Shown here piece after piece: positions 6,597-12,933 of a DNA stretch of 14,395 bases (its first letter is position 1; the number at the start of each line of letters is the position of its first letter). The DNA is taken from assembly GCF_946478955.1 (NCBI RefSeq), contig NZ_CAMLDL010000033.1, positions 1 to 14,395 on the forward strand. Reading direction: 5' to 3'. Both the position numbers and the translations under genes were made by a program. The stretch is from an uncultured Sphingomonas sp. (GTDB lineage Bacteria > Pseudomonadota > Alphaproteobacteria > Sphingomonadales > Sphingomonadaceae). The notes beneath the pieces were generated by a model, which worked only from the letters and a program-made list of their open reading frames with translations, was not told where the DNA came from and made no database searches.

Positions 6597-7563
6597 CGAC
6601 GCCAAGTTGATGGCCATTGCCGCCGCGTTGGGGGAAGCCGCGCGCGGCACAACGGCGCCCAATCCCAATGTCGGGTGCATCATTGTATCACCCGGCGGTG
6701 ACATCATTGGCCAGGGCGCGACCCAAAGTGGCGGCCGTCCACACGCCGAAGCCGTGGCGCTTGAACAGGCCGGAGACCGGGCACGCGGGGCCACTCTCTA
6801 CACAACCCTGGAACCCTGTGCGCACGATAGCAAGCGCGGCCCAACCTGTTCGCGATTGATTCCGGCGGCGGGCATTGGCCGCGTCGTCGCGGCATTGGAG
6901 GATCCCGATCCCCGGACGAGCGGCAAGGGATTCGCCATGCTGCGCGGCGCCGGTGTGGTGGTGGACGTTGGCGCTGGCACTGCCCTGGCGCGGCGATCCA
7001 TGGACGGATATTTCACCCGTTTGGCCCTTGGCCGTCCCCGCATTACCTTGAAACTGGCCCTGTCCATTGATGGGAAAATTGCCCTGCAATCCGGCGAATC
7101 CAAATGGATTACGGGCACGGATGCGCGGGCGCACGTCCACCTGGAACGCGCCCACAGCGACATGATATTGGTGGGGCGCGGCACCTATAACGCGGACCAG
7201 CCAAGCCTCGACGTTCGCCTGCCGGGGCTTGAGGAACGCTCTCCGCGGCGGGCGCTGCTAACCCGGGGACCAGCGGTGGAAGGCTGGGAAACCCTTCATT
7301 CCCCGCAAGATGTATACCGGCTTCATGACGTCAATGACCTGCTGGTGGAAGGCGGCTCGGGCGCCGCAACCGCCTTCCTCGCCGCCGATCTGGTTGACCG
7401 GATCCTTATCTATCGCGCCCCCATTTTCATCGGCGAGGGCAAGTCGAGTGTCGGCTATATCGGCCTCGACGCCATCGCCGATGCCCATGGCCGCTGGCGC
7501 GCCGCCGACGGCACCTATCTTGGCATCGACCGGCTCGAAGTCTACGAGCGGGTGCGGGAGTAA
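6589..7563 (+). CDS. ribD: Bifunctional riboflavin deaminase/reductase RibD
   Basis: RibD carries out the second and third steps of riboflavin synthesis: deamination of the pyrimidine ring, then NADPH-dependent reduction of the ribosyl side chain. The deaminase domain (about 1-145) has APNPNVGC, the zinc ligands His52 in PHAEA and Cys77/Cys87 in EPCAHDSKRGPTC, and the catalytic Glu54. The reductase domain (about 150-324) opens RPRITLKLALSIDGKIA and ends with the DLLVEGGSGAATAF and FIGEGKSS blocks. The start is uncertain. TTG at 6589 gives MNDDAKLMAIAAALGEA, which matches the family N-terminus and overlaps the upstream gene by 8 bases. TTG 6607 and ATG 6610 would trim the first helix. AGGA (6574-6577) lies 11 bases ahead of the 6589 TTG. 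It is the first of four riboflavin genes in a row. Confidence 0.95.
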   Translation: MNDDAKLMAIAAALGEAARGTTAPNPNVGCIIVSPGGDIIGQGATQSGGRPHAEAVALEQAGDRARGATLYTTLEPCAHDSKRGPTCSRLIPAAGIGRVVAALEDPDPRTSGKGFAMLRGAGVVVDVGAGTALARRSMDGYFTRLALGRPRITLKLALSIDGKIALQSGESKWITGTDARAHVHLERAHSDMILVGRGTYNADQPSLDVRLPGLEERSPRRALLTRGPAVEGWETLHSPQDVYRLHDVNDLLVEGGSGAATAFLAADLVDRILIYRAPIFIGEGKSSVGYIGLDAIADAHGRWRAADGTYLGIDRLEVYERVRE

Positions 7564-7571
7564 GGGCGACC

Positions 7572-8174
7572 ATGTTCACCGGAATTATCACTGATATCGG
7601 CACGATCCGTTCGGTCCGCGAAAAGGGTGACCTGCGGCTGACGATTGCATGCGACTATGACCTGTCCGGCGTCGATATGGGTGCGTCGATTGCCTGTTCG
7701 GGCGTTTGCTTGACCGTCGTCGACAAAGGCGCCGACTGGTTCGCGGTCGATGTCAGCGCCGAAAGCGTTTCGCGCACGGCCGCACTCCATTGGACAGAAG
7801 GTGCCAAGCTCAACCTCGAGCGGGCGCTGCGGCTGGGTGATGAACTGGGCGGTCATTTGGTCACTGGTCATGTCGACGGCGTCGCGGCGGTCGCCAGTAT
7901 CGTGCCATCCGGCGATTCTACGATCCTGTCATTTCGCGTCGCCAAATCACTTGGCCAATTTATCGCGGAAAAAGGATCGATCACCGTCGACGGCGTCTCG
8001 CTGACGGTCAACGAGGTGAACGACGATCAGGACGCTACGCAATTCAACGTTAACATCATCCCCCACACCGCTGCCCACACCACGCTGGGCGGCCTGTCGC
8101 AGGGCGATGCGGTGAACATCGAAATCGACGTACTGGCGCGCTACCTGAAACGGATGAACGACGCCGCGATGTGA
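7572..8174 (+). CDS. ribE: Riboflavin synthase, alpha subunit
   Basis: It forms riboflavin from two molecules of 6,7-dimethyl-8-ribityllumazine, regenerating the pyrimidine substrate used by RibH. The two homologous lumazine-binding domains are visible. The first begins MFTGIITDIG and includes SGVCLTVVDKG. The second begins near residue 97 with GGHLVTGHVDG and includes KGSITVDGVSLTVN, followed by FNVNIIPHT. The MFTGI start and the 200-residue length are standard. The ATG is 8 bases after the ribD stop with TAAGGG just before it, so the two genes almost certainly share a transcript. The last codons (GCG ATG TGA) overlap an ATGTGAT half-site discussed with the next gene. The symbol ribC is used in some species. 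Confidence 0.97.
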   Translation: MFTGIITDIGTIRSVREKGDLRLTIACDYDLSGVDMGASIACSGVCLTVVDKGADWFAVDVSAESVSRTAALHWTEGAKLNLERALRLGDELGGHLVTGHVDGVAAVASIVPSGDSTILSFRVAKSLGQFIAEKGSITVDGVSLTVNEVNDDQDATQFNVNIIPHTAAHTTLGGLSQGDAVNIEIDVLARYLKRMNDAAM

Positions 8175-8191
8175 TTTTTTCCGCTCGCGCG

Positions 8192-8207
8192 TCACATTTT
8201 AATGTGA
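8192..8207. promoter_or_regulatory. Palindrome TCACATT-TT-AATGTGA before HTH-ribB
   Basis: Two perfect 7-bp arms (8192-8198 and 8201-8207) flank TT, ending 12 bases before the ribB start codon. A third half-site, ATGTGAT at 8169-8175, overlaps the ribE stop and is in the same orientation as the right arm, 33 bases upstream of it (about three helical turns). TTTAAT (8198-8203) inside the palindrome is a possible -10 element. The gap shows nothing like an FMN riboswitch. A DNA-binding protein site is the simplest reading, and the HTH domain encoded directly downstream is an obvious candidate binder. That link is inference. Confidence 0.5.
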
Positions 8208-8219
8208 TAGCGGGCCGCC

Positions 8220-9506
8220 ATGTCCACGACTCTTATTGAGCGGCTGACCGCTCTCGTTGAAAGCGGTGAGGCGAGCCGGTCCGGCCTTGCGCGCGCCGCT
8301 GGCCTCCACCCCAACTCGCTACGCAAGCTTGGCGCCGACGATTGGAATCCGACCGCCGATACGCTGGTCAAGCTGGAACGGCTGATCGATGGCGGTGCGC
8401 AGGAAGTGCTCGTTGGCGCGGAAGTCATCATCGACGAGGCCCGCAATGGCCGCATGTTTATCCTGGTCGACGATGATGATCGCGAAAATGAGGGGGATCT
8501 TGTCATCCCTGCCCAGATGGCGACCCCCGATGCGATCAATTTCATGGCCCGCCATGGGCGCGGCCTGATCTGTCTGGCGATGAGCAAGGATCGGGTCGAC
8601 GCGCTCGGCCTTGAACCAATGGCACCGGTCAACCGCACGAAGATGGAAACTGCCTTCACCGTTTCGATTGAAGCGCGCGATGGTGTGACGACGGGTATCA
8701 GCGCGGCGGACCGGGCGCGGACCATCGCGGTTGCGATCGATGCGTCCAATGGTCCCGATGCCATCGTGTCGCCTGGCCATGTGTTCCCGCTGGTGGCGCG
8801 CCCCGGCGGCGTGCTGGTACGGGCGGGACATACGGAGGCTGCGGTCGATGTGTCGCGCCTTGCCGGGCTCAACCCGTCGGGCGTGATCTGCGAAATCATG
8901 CGCGAGGACGGGACCATGGCCCGCCTTGATGATTTGATGGAATTCGCGCGGCACCATGGTCTCAAGATTGGAACCATCCGTGACCTTATCGCTTACCGGC
9001 TGAAGAAGGATCATATGGTCGAGCGGGTGTCGGAGACCCGCTTTCTGTCCCGTCGCGGCCACCCATGGCAGGCTCAGGTGTTTCGGGACAAGGCCAGCGG
9101 CGAGGAGCAACTCGCGCTAGTGTTCGGGGCCATCGTTCCCAATGGGGCGACGCTCGTCCGAATGCACTCGATTGACCTGTTCGCGGATTTGCTGGGTGAA
9201 GCGGGGACGCGCAGCGGCCTTTTGGACGGGGCCATGGCCATGATCGAACAGGCCGGTTCAGGAGTTGTTGTTGCGCTCCATGCGGCCGCACCCGGGTCGC
9301 TGTCGCGCGCGACCGACTTGCGTTCGGGTAAGCCGGCGCAGTCCAGTCCAGAACTGCGCGGCTATGGCATTGGCGCGCAGATTCTGGCGGCACTTGGCAT
9401 TCATGACATGATCCTGTTGACCAATACGACCCATTCCCCCGTCGGCCTTAGTGCTTATGGCCTGGCCATCGTCGAGGAACGGGCAATCGAAAGCGGAGAG
9501 CAATAA
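8220..9506 (+). CDS. ribB: HTH-fused 3,4-dihydroxy-2-butanone 4-phosphate synthase with degenerate GTP cyclohydrolase II domain
   Basis: Three parts are visible. Residues about 1-57 look like a helix-turn-helix of the XRE type ([19 protein letters not shown], then [15 protein letters not shown]). Residues about 64-262 are RibB, which makes the four-carbon donor for lumazine from ribulose 5-phosphate: acidic metal site [10 protein letters not shown] (84-93), RHGRGLIC (111-118), [10 protein letters not shown] (201-210), and GVICEIM with EDGTMAR (221-235). Residues about 270-428 align with GTP cyclohydrolase II ([32 protein letters not shown]). The three zinc cysteines expected in HSxC and RCDCG are D319, T330 and S332 here, and the GRGIGL block is absent. 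That activity is therefore very probably lost, as in proteins called RibBX. No good Shine-Dalgarno sequence precedes the ATG. The stop overlaps the ribH start (TAATG). Confidence 0.93.
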   Translation: MSTTLIERLTALVESGEASRSGLARAAGLHPNSLRKLGADDWNPTADTLVKLERLIDGGAQEVLVGAEVIIDEARNGRMFILVDDDDRENEGDLVIPAQMATPDAINFMARHGRGLICLAMSKDRVDALGLEPMAPVNRTKMETAFTVSIEARDGVTTGISAADRARTIAVAIDASNGPDAIVSPGHVFPLVARPGGVLVRAGHTEAAVDVSRLAGLNPSGVICEIMREDGTMARLDDLMEFARHHGLKIGTIRDLIAYRLKKDHMVERVSETRFLSRRGHPWQAQVFRDKASGEEQLALVFGAIVPNGATLVRMHSIDLFADLLGEAGTRSGLLDGAMAMIEQAGSGVVVALHAAAPGSLSRATDLRSGKPAQSSPELRGYGIGAQILAALGIHDMILLTNTTHSPVGLSAYGLAIVEERAIESGEQ

Positions 9507-9925
9507 TGGCCCATGTGCTGATTGCAGAGGCGCGATTCTATGCGCATTTGAACGATATGTTGCTGGCCGGCGCGCGCGGCGCGATTGAGGCGGCGGGACA
9601 TAGTCATGAGACGGTGACCGTTCCGGGTGCGCTCGAACTGCCGGGCACTATTGCAATGGCGGCCGACAGCGGACGGTATGACGCGTACGTCGCGCTGGGC
9701 GTGGTGATCCGCGGCGAAACCTACCATTTTGAGATTGTGTCGGAAGAAAGCGCGCGCGGTCTGATGGCGCTAACCCTGGACGGTCTGCACATCGGCAACG
9801 GCATATTGACGACCGAAAATGAGGCTCAGGCCATTGTCCGTGCCGATCCGACCCAGCTCAACAAGGGCGCCCACGCCGCAGAGGCGGCGCTGGCATTGCT
9901 AAAGCTGAAGGGTCAGTTCGCCTAA
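9506..9925 (+). CDS. ribH: 6,7-dimethyl-8-ribityllumazine synthase
   Basis: It condenses the RibB product with the RibD-pathway pyrimidine to give lumazine, the substrate of riboflavin synthase; family members form pentamers or 60-mer shells. Visible blocks are VPGALELP (39-46), the catalytic-loop region [18 protein letters not shown] with its histidine, GNGILTTEN, and [11 protein letters not shown] near the C-terminus. The 139 residues are slightly short but normal. The start ATG overlaps the ribB stop as TAATG, with GGAGAG just upstream, so translational coupling is likely. It is the last of the riboflavin run. nusB, which often follows ribH in proteobacteria, is absent; the next gene is on the opposite strand, 4 bp away. 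Confidence 0.96.
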   Translation: MAHVLIAEARFYAHLNDMLLAGARGAIEAAGHSHETVTVPGALELPGTIAMAADSGRYDAYVALGVVIRGETYHFEIVSEESARGLMALTLDGLHIGNGILTTENEAQAIVRADPTQLNKGAHAAEAALALLKLKGQFA

Positions 9926-9938
9926 GCGCCTAAGCGCC
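9919..9938. repeat. Tandem CGCCTAAG repeat joining two stop codons
   Basis: CGCCTAAG occurs twice in tandem (9919-9926 and 9927-9934) followed by CGCC. The first copy holds the ribH stop TAA, and the second holds the reverse-strand stop TAG of the ene-reductase gene. The two convergent genes are only 4 bp apart. The repeat has no hairpin with a T-run, so no bidirectional terminator is evident. Confidence 0.6.
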
Positions 9939-11018
9939 AGCCCCATCCATCGTCGGGTAATCGGTATATCCTTCCGGCCCCTGGCTATAGAATGTTCCGA
10001 CGTTCCAATCGTTGAGCGGCGCATTTTCGCGGAAGCGGGTGACCAGATCGGGATTGGATAGGAACGTTCGACCAAAGCTGATCGCATCGGCGCGGCCTTC
10101 GTTGAGAAGCGCCTGGCCGCTCTGCAAGCCATGGTCGCTGTTAAGGACGAGCTTCCCGGAATAGACGTTGCGGATCAATGGACTGGCGGGTAATTCGTCG
10201 GTTGCGCCAAAGGTCGAATGGGCACCGGGTTCGCGCAGTTCCAGCCATGGCACACCCAGCCGATCCAAACGCGCGGCAGCGGCCGAAAAGAGCGCGTGAT
10301 TATCGCTGTCGTTCGTGCCCTGAGAATCGCCGACGGGCGACAGTCGGATGCCGGTTTGATCGCGCCCGACCTCACCCATTACTGCGTCGACCACTTCGCT
10401 CATGAATCGCAGACGATTATCGATTGATCCGCCATAGGCGTCGTCACGATGGTTGGTGCCATCGCGCAGGAACTGGTCGATCAGATAGCCATTGGCGCCA
10501 TGGATCTGAACCCCGTCGAACCCGGCAGCCATCGCGTTACGTGCGGCCCGGGCATACTCACCCATTATCCTCTTAATATCGTCCAGACTGGCGGCAATGG
10601 CCGTCGGATACTCCTTCTTCCCCTCATATGTATGGGCATAATGCGGCGCTTTGGTTGCGGACGCGCTGATGTTCCGCAGGCCGCTGACATTGTCGTGGAC
10701 CAGCCGCCCCATATGCCAAAGCTGGGCGACGATACGCCCGCCCGCTGCATGGACCGCGTCGGTTACGGGCTTCCAGCCTTCAACCTGATCATCGTTCCAA
10801 AGGCCCGGTGCATAGGGCCACCCCAGACCTTCCCGACTGATCCCGGTCGCTTCACTGATCAGCAATCCCGCCTCGGCCCGCTGTGCATAATATTGCGCCA
10901 TAACGGGGGTTGGCACCGCATCGCGCGTCGCGCGGCCGCGGGTTAAGGGCGCCATCAATATACGGTTGGGCAAACGCAGCGAGGGCGTGAGATCCAGAGG
11001 ATCGAACAGGGTAGGCAT
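9930..11018 (-). CDS. Alkene reductase of the old yellow enzyme family (NemA-like)
   Basis: This is an FMN-dependent TIM-barrel flavoprotein that uses NAD(P)H to reduce activated C=C bonds, such as enones and N-ethylmaleimide, and sometimes nitro compounds. The opening LFDPLDLTPSLRLPNRILMAPLTR is the family N-terminus. VQIHGANGYLIDQFLRDG contains the substrate-binding His/Asn pair and the proton-donor tyrosine. NHRDDAYGGSIDNRLRF follows, and the FMN-phosphate region ADAISFGRTFLSNPDLV lies near the end. The length, 362 residues, is typical. The ATG at 11018 has AAAGG seven bases upstream. A further ATG at 11048 would add ten residues and overlap the divergent transporter's region. It converges on ribH and diverges from the EamA gene. 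The physiological substrate is unknown; stress detoxification is common in the family. Confidence 0.94.
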   Translation of the reverse strand: MPTLFDPLDLTPSLRLPNRILMAPLTRGRATRDAVPTPVMAQYYAQRAEAGLLISEATGISREGLGWPYAPGLWNDDQVEGWKPVTDAVHAAGGRIVAQLWHMGRLVHDNVSGLRNISASATKAPHYAHTYEGKKEYPTAIAASLDDIKRIMGEYARAARNAMAAGFDGVQIHGANGYLIDQFLRDGTNHRDDAYGGSIDNRLRFMSEVVDAVMGEVGRDQTGIRLSPVGDSQGTNDSDNHALFSAAAARLDRLGVPWLELREPGAHSTFGATDELPASPLIRNVYSGKLVLNSDHGLQSGQALLNEGRADAISFGRTFLSNPDLVTRFRENAPLNDWNVGTFYSQGPEGYTDYPTMDGAGA

Positions 11019-11073
11019 TGGTGACCTTTCTGCTATCGGCGGCGACATGGACGTGACGACCGGGACAGATCAA

Positions 11074-11964
11074 ATGGTTTCAGATCGAAACCAGTCAAGG
11101 GGGCATCGCTGGGCTTTTCTGGCGCTGTTGCTGGGAAACCTCGCATTGGCCATGGGCCCATTCCTGGTGCGCCATGCCGGTGTCGGGCCGATCGCCGCAG
11201 GCTTCTGGCGTTTGTTCCTCGCGCTGCCGTTCCTGTGGCTGATTGCGCGATTCTCCGGGCAGGCGGTGCATTGGCCGCGGCGGGCAATTGTCATCGCAAT
11301 CTTTTTCGCAGCCTTTTTCTTCGCGACCGATCTCGCTGCCTGGCATGAAGGAATCTTGCTGACCAAACTCGGCAATGCCACGCTGTTCGGGAACATCTCC
11401 AGCTTCCTGTTCGCCGCATGGGGCCTGTGGATCGTTCGCCTGTGGCCGTCGCGAGTTCAGGCGGTTGCCCTGTCGATGGCGGCGATTGGCTGCGCTATGC
11501 TGGTGTGGAGTAGTGCGGAACTCAGTGCTTCGCACCTGCGCGGCGACCTACTCTCATTGCTAGCTGGCCTGCTCTACGCCGGTTATCTGATCATCGTCGA
11601 ACGCACGCGCAGCGAGCTTCAGCCGATGCCGCTGCTGTTCCTCGCCAGCCTGTTCGGCGCGGCAATGCTTCTGCCCTGGGCCTATCTGGCCGGGGAACAA
11701 ATCATCCCTGTCGACTGGACCGGTGTATTCGCGCTGGCGCTGTGCAGCCAGGTGGTCGGTCAGGGGCTGGTTGTTTATGCGCTGGGATATGTCCCGCCCC
11801 TTATTGTCGGCATTGCCATGCTAACCCAGCCCGCGCTGTCCGCACTGCTCGGCTGGGTGTATTATGACGAGCGTCTGACCGCGCTCGACTGGGCGGGCGC
11901 CCTGTTTATCGTTGTCGCCCTATTGCTGGTGCGCTTGCCCGAACGGGCGCAAAAGCCCAAATGA
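11074..11964 (+). CDS. EamA/DMT-superfamily transporter
   Basis: This is a 296-residue, very hydrophobic protein with about ten membrane helices in two homologous five-helix halves, the EamA (DME) layout. The first half begins RWAFLALLLGNLALAMGPFL and includes the RLFLALPFLWLIARF helix. The second half begins near DLLSLLAGLLYAGYLIIVE and closes with the family-typical QPALSALLGWVYYDERLTALDWAGALFIVVALLLVRL. Such proteins usually export metabolites or amino acids; the substrate cannot be read from sequence. Two starts are possible. ATG 11074 is chosen for a plausible N-terminus and a GGGA upstream. ATG 11047 adds nine residues but leaves only 28 bp to the divergent ene-reductase start. Its stop overlaps the first possible COQ9 ATG (ATGA), suggesting co-transcription. 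Confidence 0.9.
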   Translation: MVSDRNQSRGHRWAFLALLLGNLALAMGPFLVRHAGVGPIAAGFWRLFLALPFLWLIARFSGQAVHWPRRAIVIAIFFAAFFFATDLAAWHEGILLTKLGNATLFGNISSFLFAAWGLWIVRLWPSRVQAVALSMAAIGCAMLVWSSAELSASHLRGDLLSLLAGLLYAGYLIIVERTRSELQPMPLLFLASLFGAAMLLPWAYLAGEQIIPVDWTGVFALALCSQVVGQGLVVYALGYVPPLIVGIAMLTQPALSALLGWVYYDERLTALDWAGALFIVVALLLVRLPERAQKPK

Positions 11965-11969
11965 GGTCC

Positions 11970-12629
11970 ATGTCTGACGCCAATCCGAGTCCGCTTGAAG
12001 CAATCCGTCTGAACCTCGCGCTGAAAGTGGGGGAAAATGCCGTGTTTGACGGCTGGACTGAGGCGGCGGTGTACGCGGCGGCGACCCAGCTGGGGATAGA
12101 TCCCGCATTGGCGCGCCTGGCGTTCCCCAAGGACGCACCTGGCATGATCGACGCATGGATTCAGGGCATCGACGCCGCGATGGTGGCCCATTTTACGCCG
12201 GAACGACTTGAATCGCTTGGCATCACCAAGAGGATCCGGGCGATGATCTGGTATCGGCTCGAAATTGCCGGGTCGGCGCGCGAAGCGGTGCGCAAGGCAT
12301 TGTCGATCCTTGCGATGCCGCAAAATGTCCCCCTCGCGCTGCGGACCGGCTGGCGCTCGGCCGACCTGATGTGGCGGCTCGCCGGGGACACGGCGACCGA
12401 TTATAATCATTACAGCAAGCGCGCGATCCTTTCGGGCGTTTATGCCTCGACCCTTCTCGCCTGGCTCGATGACGATAGCGAAGGGTGGAGCGAAACCGCT
12501 GCCTTTCTCGACCGCCGCCTCGCAGGCGTGGGCAAATTTGAGAAATGGAAAGCGCAATGGCGGGGCAGCGAGGTCCATCGCCCCAGTCTTACGCGGTTCC
12601 TCGGACGACTTCGCTACCCGGTTCATTGA
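11970..12629 (+). CDS. COQ9 family ubiquinone biosynthesis protein
   Basis: COQ9 proteins have a TetR-like fold and bind lipids. In mitochondria COQ9 presents the ubiquinone precursor to the di-iron hydroxylase COQ7, and bacterial members are presumed to help the same step. The family signature is clear in GDTATDYNHYSKRAILSGVY followed by STLLAWLDDDSEGW, and in the RTGWRSADLMWRLAGD segment before it. The N-terminal helices (LEAIRLNLALKVGENAVFDGWTEAA) resemble the usual entry to the fold. The 219 residues are typical for alphaproteobacteria. ATG 11970 is preferred because GAGG lies just upstream; ATG 11961 overlaps the transporter stop and has no ribosome-binding site. No coq7 is in the window. 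feoA follows after 46 bp. Confidence 0.92.
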   Translation: MSDANPSPLEAIRLNLALKVGENAVFDGWTEAAVYAAATQLGIDPALARLAFPKDAPGMIDAWIQGIDAAMVAHFTPERLESLGITKRIRAMIWYRLEIAGSAREAVRKALSILAMPQNVPLALRTGWRSADLMWRLAGDTATDYNHYSKRAILSGVYASTLLAWLDDDSEGWSETAAFLDRRLAGVGKFEKWKAQWRGSEVHRPSLTRFLGRLRYPVH

Positions 12630-12659
12630 TCGCACCTCTTCCCTTTTCCTTCTGTTATT

Positions 12660-12665
12660 GATAAT
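12660..12665 (+). promoter_or_regulatory. Possible -10 element (GATAAT) before feoA
   Basis: GATAAT at 12660-12665 sits within TTATTGATAA, a 4-bp inverted repeat, in an AT-rich 46-bp gap. It would place a transcript start only a few bases before the feoA ATG at 12676. A single GATAAT also recalls one Fur-box hexamer, but a full Fur box is not present. No convincing -35 is visible. Weak evidence. Confidence 0.25.
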
Positions 12666-12675
12666 CGCTCGCAAT

Positions 12676-12933
12676 ATGACGGCGAATCTTCTGACCCTCG
12701 ACCAGCTCAAGATGGGGACGCGCGCGCATATCGCGTCGATCGATTGGGCGCTGCTGGAAGCCACCGAAGGGTCGCGACTTCGCCATTTCGGTTTTGACGA
12801 AGGGGTGAGTGTCGAACCGCTCCACACCGGCCCGTTCGGTCGCGATCCTCTGGCGGTGCGGGTCGGCCGGATGACCGTCGCAATCCGCCGAATCCATGCC
12901 CGCGCCGTGCGGGTCGTTGCCGACGCCGCATGA
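12676..12933 (+). CDS. feoA: Ferrous iron transport protein A
   Basis: FeoA is a small cytoplasmic SH3-like partner of the FeoB ferrous-iron permease. The 85 residues contain the usual pattern: LDQLKMGTRAHIASID as the first strands, LRHFGFDEGVSVEPLHTGPFG in the middle, and DPLAVRVGRMTVAIRRIHA at the end. The open frame extends upstream to 12442, but that part overlaps COQ9 and lacks similarity, so MTANLL at 12676 is taken as the start. No Shine-Dalgarno sequence is evident before it. Its TGA overlaps the feoB ATG (ATGA), the classic feoAB coupling. Confidence 0.94.
   Translation: MTANLLTLDQLKMGTRAHIASIDWALLEATEGSRLRHFGFDEGVSVEPLHTGPFGRDPLAVRVGRMTVAIRRIHARAVRVVADAA

Noticed and set aside
8175..8180. 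T-run after ribE as an intrinsic terminator
   Set aside because: No stable GC-rich hairpin immediately precedes the six T bases, and the next rib gene follows in the same direction.
8175..8219. FMN riboswitch before ribB
   Set aside because: The gap is only 45 bases, far too short for the conserved RFN fold, and none of its conserved blocks is visible.
12442..12675. Upstream extension of the feoA frame to 12442
   Set aside because: It overlaps COQ9 in another frame and has no FeoA similarity; FeoA proteins are about 75-90 residues.
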